This document shows, piece after piece, positions 18,178 through 26,550 of a stretch of DNA of 64,000 bases. This DNA comes from Candidatus Uabimicrobium amorphum. GTDB lineage: Bacteria; Planctomycetota; Uabimicrobiia; Uabimicrobiales; Uabimicrobiaceae. A program made the position numbers and the translations under genes. The notes beneath the pieces were generated by a model. That model did not search any database. It saw only the letters and a program-made list of their open reading frames with translations, and was not told where the DNA came from. The stretch is from the NCBI RefSeq assembly GCF_009002475.1, contig NZ_AP019860.1, positions 8,491,547 through 8,555,546 of the forward strand, read 5' to 3'. Every line of letters begins with the position of its first letter. Position 1 is the stretch's first letter.

Positions 18178-18492
18178 TTACCCCTTTACGATATCTTTAA
18201 TTCTAACTTTTGTATATACTTGTCTATGACCTTGTTTCTTACGATAGTTTTTGCGGCGCTTAGATTTTAGGATGGTTACTTTAGGTGCCTTAGTGTCGCC
18301 TTCAACAACTCCTGTAACTTTTACACCTTCTACTTTGGGAGTTCCAACCAAAACTTCTTTGTCTGATTTAAAATACAGAACATCAGAAAGATCTATTTCT
18401 TTTCCCGAAGCAACATCTTTTTTTTCTAATTCTACTACCTGGCCAGGTGACACTTTATAATTTTTACCGCCATCTGCAATTATAGCGTACAT
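18178..18492 (-). CDS. rplU: 50S ribosomal protein L21
   Basis: Large-subunit protein that binds 23S rRNA. It starts MYAIIADGGKNYKVSPGQVV and ends KNYRKKQGHRQVYTKVRI, both diagnostic. A longer reading from TTG at 18498 would add two residues, but the ATG at 18492 has AAAGGA seven bases upstream and matches the family start. At 104 residues it has normal length. It is the first gene of the rplU-rpmA operon, driven by the promoter at 18552-18580. Confidence 0.97.
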   Translation of the reverse strand: MYAIIADGGKNYKVSPGQVVELEKKDVASGKEIDLSDVLYFKSDKEVLVGTPKVEGVKVTGVVEGDTKAPKVTILKSKRRKNYRKKQGHRQVYTKVRIKDIVKG

Positions 18493-18551
18493 GTACAAGT
18501 CCTTTCTTGCTTTTACGTCTACTTAGAGGTGTTGTGTTTTGCGAATTACAT

Positions 18552-18580
18552 ATAGTAAACACTTGGTTTTAAAGAATCAA
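18552..18580 (-). promoter_or_regulatory. Promoter of rplU-rpmA
   Basis: Minus-strand TTGATT (18575-18580) and TACTAT (18552-18557) are separated by 17 bases, about 60 bases upstream of the rplU ATG. Plausible sigma-70 type. Confidence 0.5.
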
Positions 18581-18768
18581 TTAAAAAATAATTTTTCAGT
18601 GGAATTTGTGCTGCACTTGACATTATGGTGAACTCGTAATATTATTTGAATAGCGGGTGGTGAAAATAACACATGTAGCAACTGCTTTGGTAACCACAAG
18701 TTGCCGTGTTTATAGCACTCTCGATAAAAAACTATCATTCCACGAAACTATTATAGCGAGATAAAAAA

Positions 18769-19653
18769 ATGGAAAGAAAAGTGTCATCTCCTAAAAAAAA
18801 TTTCAAATCTTCGAAACCCAAAGGCCGTTTTTCAAAACACAAAGGCAAAAAACGTTTTGACAACAATAAAAAGAAAAAAACACGAATTCCGACCGAAGTG
18901 AAAGAGATAGCAACCAAGCACGGTTTGGGGATTTATACTGCATTGTCTGTCCATCGCGAAAAAATATCTCTAGAAGACGCCATTGCTCAAAAAAAAGAAA
19001 AAGAAGCGCGCAAAGAAGAAGCACAAAAAATATGTGAAGCCTACCCTGATATCACACTAGCACTGGCATGTTCTTTAGTCAAAGAAAACATCTCCATAGA
19101 AAAATACAAAGAACAAAAACGCGTCTTGGAACAAAAAAGACTCGATAAAGAAATGCAGAAGAAAAAAAAGATGCAAAGCGATGATGCGCAAAAAGCCGCA
19201 TTTGAGCAATTGACAAAATACACAGAAAAAGACACAATACTAGTTATCGAGAAATATAAAAACAAGTATCAAACCGTACGTATAAAAGATTTCACTCCAT
19301 ATGAATTTTTTGCTGCGGATCGCAAAGACAACATTGAAAAAATTCATCGTCTAGAAATAAAGTATATGTACGAACGTGCCGTACAAAAGACCCTAAAAAA
19401 ATTCGTAATGGTAGACAAAGACATTCAAAGAAAGCGCCTAAAACCAACCCATGGTCGCGAAGGTCGCTTTAAATTTCCCGAAGAGATGCTGCAAAAAGGT
19501 AATGAAGTCATACTCTCGCTCCACGAAGGAGAAATACTAAGAGGTACGATTTTATGGGCAACTCCTTACGATATTATGTTAAACCTTGCGAACAACCGCG
19601 TTTGGGTATTTCAGCATGCTGTGACAGATTGTATGTTAATGAGGAAAGCATGA
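18769..19653 (+). CDS. Basic protein with a C-terminal Hfq/LSm-like domain
   Basis: 294 residues. The first 40 are a Lys/Arg-rich disordered tail. Residues about 42-90 and 85-130 look like two copies of a helical unit (ATKHGLGIYTALSVHREKIS and ICEAYPDITLALACSLVKEN followed by I/L-E-x-Y/A). The last 50 residues match the Sm fold of Hfq: strand 1 NEVILSLHEGEILRGTILW, then YDIMLNL, then VWVFQHAV, corresponding to VxVxLxxGxxLxGxI, FxxxL and YKHAI in Hfq. I infer an RNA-binding protein. Its stop overlaps the cinA start (ATGA), so the two are coupled. No family name is known to me for the whole architecture. Confidence 0.6.
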   Translation: MERKVSSPKKNFKSSKPKGRFSKHKGKKRFDNNKKKKTRIPTEVKEIATKHGLGIYTALSVHREKISLEDAIAQKKEKEARKEEAQKICEAYPDITLALACSLVKENISIEKYKEQKRVLEQKRLDKEMQKKKKMQSDDAQKAAFEQLTKYTEKDTILVIEKYKNKYQTVRIKDFTPYEFFAADRKDNIEKIHRLEIKYMYERAVQKTLKKFVMVDKDIQRKRLKPTHGREGRFKFPEEMLQKGNEVILSLHEGEILRGTILWATPYDIMLNLANNRVWVFQHAVTDCMLMRKA

Positions 19654-20828
19654 TCGCACACATTTTATCCATCGGAGCAGAATTAACAGAAGGAAGAGTT
19701 GTCAACACCAACGCAACATTTTTAGCACAGCAAACACAACAATTGGGCATTGGTGTTTCACGAATTACAACAATCGGAGACGACATCCAGGAAATCACCG
19801 AACTTTTGAGTGCGCAAAAAGACACGGTAGTCATCACAACAGGTGGATTAGGCCCCACACACGACGACATTACTCATGAAGCTCTGTATGCGTTTTGCCA
19901 TAAAAACTTCGATGATTTCCTAGAAAAAGATGAATGGTATTGCATCATCAAAAAATATGCAAAAAACAGAGAAATATCCTCTGTCCATGCACATGCACAG
20001 CTCCTGAAAAACCCGGTAGGACACGCTCCGGGTTTCTACGTTGAGGCAAATGGTTGCCATATATTTGTCCTGCCAGGTGTCCCCTCCGAAGCCGAGGGGA
20101 TGTTTCAGGAAGAAGTGCTACCCTTACTAAAAAAAATGGCCCAAAAATATCATAGTCATACCCTACGTCTCAGTGGAATGTACGAATCAAAAGTACAAAA
20201 AATACTGGAAAAGATACAAGGTAGATCACAGGTAGACATAAGTCTTTTACCGCAATACAACGGTGTTGATATAGTGGTGAAAAGCCGCAACGAAATCAAC
20301 GCGTTTGTTGATGAAGCCCGTGCACAATTGCAAAAGTATATTTACAGCGAAAATGGTTCCTCTTTAGAAGAAACAATTGCAAAGCTTCTCATCGATCAGA
20401 AAAAAACAATTGCTGTTGCCGAGTCATGTAGCGGTGGCTTTACCACACACTTACTCACAAATGTTTCTGGAAGCTCTGCTTATTTACAATATGCGGTTGT
20501 TTCCTACAGCAACGAAGCAAAGATAAAAATCCTAGGTGTGGATCCGCAGACCATCACAGCACATGGAGCTGTTAGCCCGGAGTGTGCCCGTGAGATGGCG
20601 CAAGGGGTTCGCAAAGTGATGGGAACCGACATTGGAATTGCCACAACGGGTATTTCTGGTCCCACAGGAGCAACGCCAAATAAACCTTTGGGATTGGTGT
20701 ACGTCGCCTATGCAGACAGTGACCATTGTGTTGTACGCGATAAAGTGATTCGCAGACCACGAGTAGAACACAAGAAGCACTCTGCGTATTTTGTACTAAA
20801 TTTGCTATGGGAACGTTTAAAGAAGTAA
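19650..20828 (+). CDS. cinA: CinA-like protein (nicotinamide-nucleotide amidase/ADP-ribose pyrophosphatase type)
   Basis: Two-domain protein of NAD salvage and competence-associated regulons. The N-terminal MoCF/COG1058 domain starts MIAHILSIGAELTEGRVVNTN and contains TTGGLGPTHDDIT. The C-terminal PncC amidase domain has the conserved AESCSGGF, SGSSAYLQ and TTGISGPTGATPNKP. The open frame extends upstream, but the ATG at 19650 gives the family N-terminus, lies after GAGGAAA, and overlaps the previous stop. 392 residues is normal. Confidence 0.93.
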   Translation: MIAHILSIGAELTEGRVVNTNATFLAQQTQQLGIGVSRITTIGDDIQEITELLSAQKDTVVITTGGLGPTHDDITHEALYAFCHKNFDDFLEKDEWYCIIKKYAKNREISSVHAHAQLLKNPVGHAPGFYVEANGCHIFVLPGVPSEAEGMFQEEVLPLLKKMAQKYHSHTLRLSGMYESKVQKILEKIQGRSQVDISLLPQYNGVDIVVKSRNEINAFVDEARAQLQKYIYSENGSSLEETIAKLLIDQKKTIAVAESCSGGFTTHLLTNVSGSSAYLQYAVVSYSNEAKIKILGVDPQTITAHGAVSPECAREMAQGVRKVMGTDIGIATTGISGPTGATPNKPLGLVYVAYADSDHCVVRDKVIRRPRVEHKKHSAYFVLNLLWERLKK

Positions 20829-20833
20829 ATATA

Positions 20834-21250
20834 ATGATAAAGAGAAAAAGTGGTTTTACATTACTTGAAGTTATGGTGGCACTCGCCATTTTATCCATTG
20901 CTGTTTCAACACTACTTGTTATTCGCAACGAAGCAGTGGAAGAGTCAATAAAAGCCGTACAGTTTCGTCAATTGCAAAACTTACTCGAACAAAAAATGAC
21001 CGAAGTAATCAGCGGTGTAGAAAGACGTCGAGGAGGAGACTTTCGCAAAGAAGGTTTTGAATACTATGAGTGGGATGTCAAAAAGCGTCAAAAGGTCTTA
21101 TCCACAAAATCTCCCGAAACGCAAAAGGAATTTTCGGTAAAGATTAATGAAATCACCGTCAGCGTTTATCATACAGAAAATGAAGAGGAAAAATACGTTT
21201 TGCAAGCAGAAATTTTAGCAGAAAGACCAGATAATGAAGAAAAAAAATAA
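20834..21250 (+). CDS. GspI-like type II pseudopilin
   Basis: Begins MIKRKSGFTLLEVMVALAILS, a class III prepilin signal cleaved after the glycine by PilD-type peptidase, with Glu at +5 and a hydrophobic helix. At 138 residues, its size and the VMVALAIL helix fit the minor pseudopilin GspI. The ATG at 20834 is preferred over the upstream in-frame 20807. It overlaps the next pseudopilin gene by 17 bases. It presumably joins a tip complex for a secretion or pilus machine whose other genes are not adjacent. Confidence 0.75.
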   Translation: MIKRKSGFTLLEVMVALAILSIAVSTLLVIRNEAVEESIKAVQFRQLQNLLEQKMTEVISGVERRRGGDFRKEGFEYYEWDVKKRQKVLSTKSPETQKEFSVKINEITVSVYHTENEEEKYVLQAEILAERPDNEEKK

Positions 21251-21911
21251 TACTGGTTTTACGTTGATCGAAGTACTTATTGCAACAACGATACTTTCTA
21301 TTATACTGACGATGGCGTACTCGATACTTATCACAACCTTAAATTCGCGAAATTTTATTGAGGCACGCGCCCATACAGAAAGAGTGGGGAATAGATTACT
21401 CAATTTTATTAGTAAAGATATACAAGGTGCATATATGTACCAAGTTGAAGACAATCGTTATTTTTTCGCGCGCAAGCAGGGAAAAAATACACGTGTTGAC
21501 TTTATTTCAAATACAGATAGTATATTATTAGCCCCTGGAGGAAATCATAGTGACTTGTGCGAAATCGGTTACTTGTTAAAAAAGAACCGCGATGATACAT
21601 TTCGCATTATTCGCCGTGAAGATTTTTTTATCGATGAAGATCCATTCTCTGGTGGCACGGGAATAAAACTGTACGATGAAGTAATGAGTTTTGAATTGCG
21701 GTTTTACGATGAGGGAAAAATCTCTTCGGTGTGGAATAGTAAAGAAAAAAAACAACTGCCACAAGCTGTCGAAATAACTTTGGGTATAAAACAAGGCGAA
21801 GAAGTGCGCTTGTTCCGCCGTACTGTTCCCATCTTGGTATCGCGTAAGATACCACAGAAAAAAACAAAGACAACAAAGACACCGCAAAAACAAAATACAA
21901 ATGGAAACTAG
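21234..21911 (+). CDS. GspJ-like type II pseudopilin
   Basis: 225 residues starting MKKKNNTGFTLIEVLIATTI, again a class III prepilin leader (cleavage after Gly8, Glu at +5). The larger C-terminal beta domain and its position right after a GspI-like gene suggest GspJ. Recognisable features include FISKDIQGAYM and a late GIKQGEEVRLFRRTVPILVS strand typical of GspJ/PulJ. The C-terminal tail is Lys/Thr-rich. The gene overlaps its partner upstream, and rocD follows after 10 bases. Confidence 0.75.
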   Translation: MKKKNNTGFTLIEVLIATTILSIILTMAYSILITTLNSRNFIEARAHTERVGNRLLNFISKDIQGAYMYQVEDNRYFFARKQGKNTRVDFISNTDSILLAPGGNHSDLCEIGYLLKKNRDDTFRIIRREDFFIDEDPFSGGTGIKLYDEVMSFELRFYDEGKISSVWNSKEKKQLPQAVEITLGIKQGEEVRLFRRTVPILVSRKIPQKKTKTTKTPQKQNTNGN

Positions 21912-21921
21912 GGAGGTTTTT

Positions 21922-23151
21922 ATGAACCAGCAATTAAATTCTTCTACACCAAAATTAAACAATCAACAGTTTGTTGATTTAGAAAATAAATACGCCGCGC
22001 GTAATTATCACCCTCTGGATGTCGTACTAGAAAAAGGTGAAGGAATTTGGGTGTATGATGTAGAAGGAAACAAATACCTTGATTGTTTGAGTGCTTATTC
22101 GGCAGTAAATCAAGGACATTGTCATCCACGCTTAGTAAAAACGGCAAAAGAACAAATTGAAAAGCTGACGCTAACCTCAAGAGCATTTCGCAACAACCAA
22201 CTATCCTTATTTTGCAAAGAGATTTGCGAGTTGACAAAATATGAGATGGTTTTGCCAATGAATAGTGGTGCTGAGGCAGTAGAAACAGCGATTAAAGCGG
22301 CAAGAAAATGGGGCTACACCAAAAAAGGAATTCCAGAAAATGAAGCAGAGATTATCGTTTTCACAGGAAACTTTCATGGTAGAACAACGACAATCATTTC
22401 CTTTTCCTCCGAAGAAGACTACAAAACGCATTTTGGGCCTTTTACGCCAGGATTCACTCTCGCAGAGTATGGAAATATTGAAGCCGCCAAACAAGCCATT
22501 ACAGACAAGACCGCAGCGATTCTTATTGAACCTATCCAAGGTGAAGCAGGGATTATAATGCCTCCGCAAGGCTACTTAGAAGACCTCTACAATTTGTGCA
22601 AAGAAAACAATATTTTGTTCATGTCCGACGAAATCCAAACAGGTCTTGGAAGAACGGGACGCTTATTCGCTAGCGATTATGAAAATATCAAACCCGACGT
22701 TACCATTGTTGGTAAAGCTCTCTCTGGAGGTTTTTATCCAGTATCTGCGATGTTATCTAACGCCGAAATACTAGGTGTTTTCCAACCAGGGCAACACGGA
22801 TCAACTTTTGGCGGAAATCCTTTAGGAATGGCCGTAGCAAGAGAATCTCTCAAGATTTTAGTGGAAGAAAATCTCATTGGAAATGCCTACGAAAATGGTA
22901 AATATTTCCGCGAAAAGTTAGTGGCGATGAATAGTCGTTTTGTAAAAGAGGTAAGAGGCCGCGGACTTCTTATTGGGGTTGAGCTCAATGAAGAAGCTAA
23001 AAGCGCACGACCTTTCTGCGAAAAATTACAACAATTAGGTATACTTTGCAAAGAAACGCACTACAACATCATTCGTTTCGCACCTCCTCTCATTATCACC
23101 AAAGAGGATATCGATGCCGCAATGGAAAAAATAGCCAAGGTCCTTGCCTAA
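21922..23151 (+). CDS. rocD: Ornithine aminotransferase (class III PLP enzyme)
   Basis: PLP enzyme that moves the delta-amino group of ornithine to 2-oxoglutarate, giving glutamate semialdehyde for proline/arginine interconversion. Family-specific stretches include YAARNYHPLDVVLEKGEG, CLSAYSAVNQGHCHP, MNSGAEAVETAIK, FHGRT, SDEIQTGLGRTG and VGKALSGGFYPVSA with the PLP lysine. The ATG at 21922 follows a strong GGGAGG and gives a 409-residue protein. Ten bases separate it from the GspJ-like gene, so it may be co-transcribed with it, and it is followed by a strong terminator. Confidence 0.93.
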   Translation: MNQQLNSSTPKLNNQQFVDLENKYAARNYHPLDVVLEKGEGIWVYDVEGNKYLDCLSAYSAVNQGHCHPRLVKTAKEQIEKLTLTSRAFRNNQLSLFCKEICELTKYEMVLPMNSGAEAVETAIKAARKWGYTKKGIPENEAEIIVFTGNFHGRTTTIISFSSEEDYKTHFGPFTPGFTLAEYGNIEAAKQAITDKTAAILIEPIQGEAGIIMPPQGYLEDLYNLCKENNILFMSDEIQTGLGRTGRLFASDYENIKPDVTIVGKALSGGFYPVSAMLSNAEILGVFQPGQHGSTFGGNPLGMAVARESLKILVEENLIGNAYENGKYFREKLVAMNSRFVKEVRGRGLLIGVELNEEAKSARPFCEKLQQLGILCKETHYNIIRFAPPLIITKEDIDAAMEKIAKVLA

Positions 23152-23184
23152 ATTTTAGTTGTGGCTTGGACAATAGGGATTAGG

Positions 23185-23228
23185 GGACGAGTTCTGTGCA
23201 GACAACAGAGCTCGTCCTTAACATTTTT
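23185..23228 (+). terminator. Terminator after rocD
   Basis: A 13-bp stem (GGACGAGTTCTGT with ACAGAGCTCGTCC, one T-G wobble) with a 7-base loop is followed by TTAACATTTTT. It begins 33 bases past the rocD stop. Confidence 0.8.
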
Positions 23229-23307
23229 GTCTGAAAATTTTTGATTCAACTTGCTTTCTGTTTTTTATTATGTAAAAAATAGAGAACCAAATATTACAAA
23301 AAATACT

Positions 23308-23763
23308 ATGAATTTGAAATTACACGATATTGTTTCGACTATTATTGACGAAAAAATAACTTTTAATAAGGTTCTAGGCATTACACTGGACTTTGTAGAT
23401 GAAAACAATGTGTGTTTAAAACTCCCGATGAATGATCTACTTGTGGGGAACCCTGTGCACAAAAGTCTACATGGTGGTGTTATTTCAACAATATTGGATG
23501 TTACGGGTGGAATCACCGCTTTTGTTGGAATTTTAAAAACACTAGAGCCTGACACTTGGGAGCGCAAAGTACAAGATATTTTTCAGCAGTTTGGAACAAT
23601 AGATCTCAGAGTTGATTATTTAAGACCCGGTTTAGGTCAAAGTTTTTTTGCCACCGGATTACTATTACGTCTTGGAAATAAGGTTGCTGTTACGCAAATG
23701 AAACTTCATAACGAAAAAGAAGATTTAATTGCCATTGCAACGGCAACTTACATTGTTGGTTAG
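23308..23763 (+). CDS. Hotdog-fold thioesterase (PaaI/YigI-like)
   Basis: 151 residues of a 4HBT-type acyl-CoA thioesterase. The motif NPVHKSLHGGVISTILDVTGG contains the conserved HGG...D catalytic region, and VDYLRPGLGQSFFATG is the second conserved strand. The frame continues upstream to a TTG, but the ATG at 23308 starts directly before family-like sequence; no clear Shine-Dalgarno is present. It lies after the rocD terminator and before topA on the same strand. Substrate unknown, probably an acyl-CoA. Confidence 0.8.
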   Translation: MNLKLHDIVSTIIDEKITFNKVLGITLDFVDENNVCLKLPMNDLLVGNPVHKSLHGGVISTILDVTGGITAFVGILKTLEPDTWERKVQDIFQQFGTIDLRVDYLRPGLGQSFFATGLLLRLGNKVAVTQMKLHNEKEDLIAIATATYIVG

Positions 23764-23769
23764 AATCGG

Positions 23770-23784
23770 GGCGTGAGACACGCC
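23770..23784 (+). terminator. Short hairpin between thioesterase gene and topA
   Basis: GGCGTG and CACGCC form a 6-bp stem around AGA just past the thioesterase stop. There is no T run, so it is a weak terminator or a processing hairpin; topA starts 30 bases later. Confidence 0.3.
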
Positions 23785-23813
23785 TTAGTAACCCATTCAA
23801 AGAGTTATAAAAT

Positions 23814-26399
23814 ATGCCAAAAAATTTAATGATTGTAGAATCACCTGCTAAGGCCAAAACAATAGAAAAATTTTTAGGGAAAGATTTCACTGTTGAGTCA
23901 TGCTACGGATGTATTCGAGATTTGCCACGGGAAAAATTAGCAGTTGACGTTGAGAAAAAGTACACCCCTACATATGAAGTACCCACCGACAAAAAAAAGA
24001 TTGTTACACAGTTAAAAAAATTAGCAAAAGACTCCAAAGAAATTTGGCTTGCTACTGATGAAGACCGCGAGGGAGAGGCGATCTCATGGCATCTCTGCCA
24101 TGTATTGGGGATTAATCCTGAAGAAGCGAAAAGAATCGTTTTTCACGAGATTACAAAGCCTGCCATTCTTGAAGCCATAAAGAAACCGCGTTTTCTAAAT
24201 CAAAGCTTAGTAAATGCACAACAAGCACGCAGAATACTAGACCGTTTAGTGGGGTTCGAACTTTCACCACTACTATGGAAAAAAATTCGCTTAAAGTCGT
24301 CTCTTTCTGCTGGTAGAGTGCAATCTGTTGCCGTGAGAATTTTAGTGGAAAAAGAGCGTAATATTTTAGACTTTACTCCACAACCATTTTTCAGGCTAAA
24401 CTCGCTGTTTAAGGCAAAAAGTAATAAAAAAACATACAAAATCAAAGCGGAACTCTCGCGGAAGTTAGCCGATCATGAAGAAGCGCGTTCGTTTTTGGAA
24501 AAATGCACCGAAGCAGAATTTTCTGTTGCGGACGTAAAAGTGAAACCGTCGCAAAAATCTCCGAGCGCACCATTCACAACATCAACTCTGCAACAAGAGG
24601 CGAGTCGTAAGCTAGGATTTTCGGTTGCACGAACCATGCGCGTTGCTCAAGGTTTATATGAGTCGGGAAAGATTACCTACATGCGTACCGATTCCGTCAA
24701 TCTCTCGAAAGTGGCCATCGCTTCGGCAGAAAAAGCCATTAAAAGTCTATATGGCAAAGAATATTCGAATCCTAAACAATATCGTAGCAAAGCACGTAAT
24801 GCACAAGAAGCACACGAGGCCATTCGTCCCACGTATTTTGAAAATGAACAAGTCGATGGCACGAGCGATGAAAAAAAGCTCTACAGCCTCATATGGAAGC
24901 GTGCAATTTCTTCGCAAATGAGTAATGCAAAGTTAGAAAAAACCACGGTAAAAATTCAGATATCCACATTGAAAGATCAGCTCACTGCACATGGAGAGGT
25001 GATTAAGTTTGATGGATTTTTACGTGTATATGAAGTTTCCACAGACGACGAAATCACCGAAGATTCCGAAATTCTTCCGCCTCTAGAAGTTGGACAAGTA
25101 CTAGATCTAGAAGAAATGAAAGCAACACAGCGCTTTACACGTGCCCCTGCACGTTACACCGAAGCTTCATTGGTCAAAAAACTAGAAGAATTGGGCATTG
25201 GACGTCCATCAACATATGCACCAACCATGAGCGTCATCCAAAAACGTGGTTACGTGACCAAAGGTGAAACGCCCGGAAAAGAACGCAAATATCAATTACT
25301 AACATTAAAAAACAGTAAAATTAACGAAGAGTTGTGCGAAGAAAAATACGGATCAGACCGTGGAAAATTAGTCCCCACAGATATCGGAATCGTGGTAAAT
25401 GATTTTTTAATTGAATATTTCCAACAAGTTTTACAATACGACTTTACGGCACAGATCGAAAAAGAGTTTGATGAAATTGCCCAAGGTGAAAAAGTATGGA
25501 ATGATGTGATCCACAATTTTTATGAACCCTTCCACGACGACGTAGAATTAGCTCTCAAAGAAGCGGGACAAGTAACGGGAGAAAGAAAGCTAGGACTAGA
25601 TCCCAAAACCAATAAAGACGTGTACGTTAAAATTGGTCGTTATGGGCCAATGGCACAAATCGGCCATGTCGACGACGAAGAAAAACCCAAATTTGCCAAA
25701 TTGCGACCAAATCAACATTTAGCGACAATTACCCTGGAAGAAGCTCTCGAACTGTTTAAACTTCCACGTCATATTGGGGAGTACGATGGCGAAGAAGTCA
25801 TCGCAGCCGAAGGACGTTATGGACCGTACATTAAACACAATAACAAATTTGTGTCGTTGAAAGAACATGATCCTCTTAAGGTAACTCTTGAAGAAGCGAT
25901 TACTCTTATCAAAGAAAAAATAGAGTTAGATGCGAAAAAAACCATTCACGAATTTACCGAGGAAGGTATTCGCGTACTCAACGGACCATATGGACCTTAT
26001 ATTTCTTACAACAAGAGAAATTATAAAATCCCCAAAGGCGAAGATCCAGAAAAGCTAACAGCAAAAGACTGTCTCAAAATTATAGAAGAAGCTCCAGAGA
26101 AAAAAGCGAGAACGAAAAAGACTACGAAGAAAGCTGCCGCTAAGAAAACTACCAAGAAAACTGCTGCTAAGAAAACTACGACTAAGAAAACGGCTACTAA
26201 GAAGACGGCTACGACCAAAAAAGCTGCTGCTAAAAAGACTACTACGAAGAAAGCTGCCGCTAAGAAGACGACCACTACAAAAAAGGCTGCCGCTAAGAAG
26301 ACGACTACTACCAAGAAAGCTGCTGCTAAGAAGACGACTACTACCAAGAAAACGGCAGCCAAGAAGACTGCGACCAAGAAAGCTACTGCAAAAAAATAG
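23814..26399 (+). CDS. topA: DNA topoisomerase I with histone-like basic tail
   Basis: Type IA topoisomerase that relaxes negative supercoils. The Toprim domain starts NLMIVESPAKAKTIEKFLG and includes DEDREGEAISWH. The active-site tyrosine lies in ITYMRTDS. SLVKKLEELGIGRPSTYAP marks the conserved gate region. Three Topo_C repeats follow (near GRYGPMAQIG, GRYGPYIKHN and GPYGPYISYN), with no Cys zinc fingers. Residues 763-861 are a repetitive Lys/Ala/Thr tail resembling histone H1 and the basic tails of mycobacterial TopA, likely adding DNA affinity and processivity. The tail DNA (26100-26396) is itself internally repetitive. Confidence 0.96.
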   Translation: MPKNLMIVESPAKAKTIEKFLGKDFTVESCYGCIRDLPREKLAVDVEKKYTPTYEVPTDKKKIVTQLKKLAKDSKEIWLATDEDREGEAISWHLCHVLGINPEEAKRIVFHEITKPAILEAIKKPRFLNQSLVNAQQARRILDRLVGFELSPLLWKKIRLKSSLSAGRVQSVAVRILVEKERNILDFTPQPFFRLNSLFKAKSNKKTYKIKAELSRKLADHEEARSFLEKCTEAEFSVADVKVKPSQKSPSAPFTTSTLQQEASRKLGFSVARTMRVAQGLYESGKITYMRTDSVNLSKVAIASAEKAIKSLYGKEYSNPKQYRSKARNAQEAHEAIRPTYFENEQVDGTSDEKKLYSLIWKRAISSQMSNAKLEKTTVKIQISTLKDQLTAHGEVIKFDGFLRVYEVSTDDEITEDSEILPPLEVGQVLDLEEMKATQRFTRAPARYTEASLVKKLEELGIGRPSTYAPTMSVIQKRGYVTKGETPGKERKYQLLTLKNSKINEELCEEKYGSDRGKLVPTDIGIVVNDFLIEYFQQVLQYDFTAQIEKEFDEIAQGEKVWNDVIHNFYEPFHDDVELALKEAGQVTGERKLGLDPKTNKDVYVKIGRYGPMAQIGHVDDEEKPKFAKLRPNQHLATITLEEALELFKLPRHIGEYDGEEVIAAEGRYGPYIKHNNKFVSLKEHDPLKVTLEEAITLIKEKIELDAKKTIHEFTEEGIRVLNGPYGPYISYNKRNYKIPKGEDPEKLTAKDCLKIIEEAPEKKARTKKTTKKAAAKKTTKKTAAKKTTTKKTATKKTATTKKAAAKKTTTKKAAAKKTTTTKKAAAKKTTTTKKAAAKKTTTTKKTAAKKTATKKATAKK

Positions 26400-26400
26400 C

Positions 26401-26521
26401 GTCGACTTTACATTGCTGGTTTCCCGCTTCCGCGCATGGCTGTCAAGCTAAGATATAAAACCTTATCGTGTCATCCCTGCGAAAGCAGGGATCCAGCGTT
26501 TACAAGTCGACTTTACATTGC
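26401..26521. repeat. Intergenic repeats between topA and patB
   Basis: GTCGACTTTACATTGC occurs at 26401-26416 and 26506-26521. Between them is GTGTCATCCCTGC-GAAA-GCAGGGATCCA, an 8-bp stem with GAAA loop (26473-26492), matching the hairpin family at 61071-61191. It may also act as a terminator for the convergent genes. Confidence 0.6.
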
Positions 26522-26550
26522 GAGTTTCCTTAAGTCAATGGCACTAACAA

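Noticed and set aside
26021-26377. Minus-strand ORF rich in Val/Ala/Phe opposite the topA tail
   Set aside because: It is the antisense shadow of the Lys/Ala/Thr repeat and has no ribosome site.
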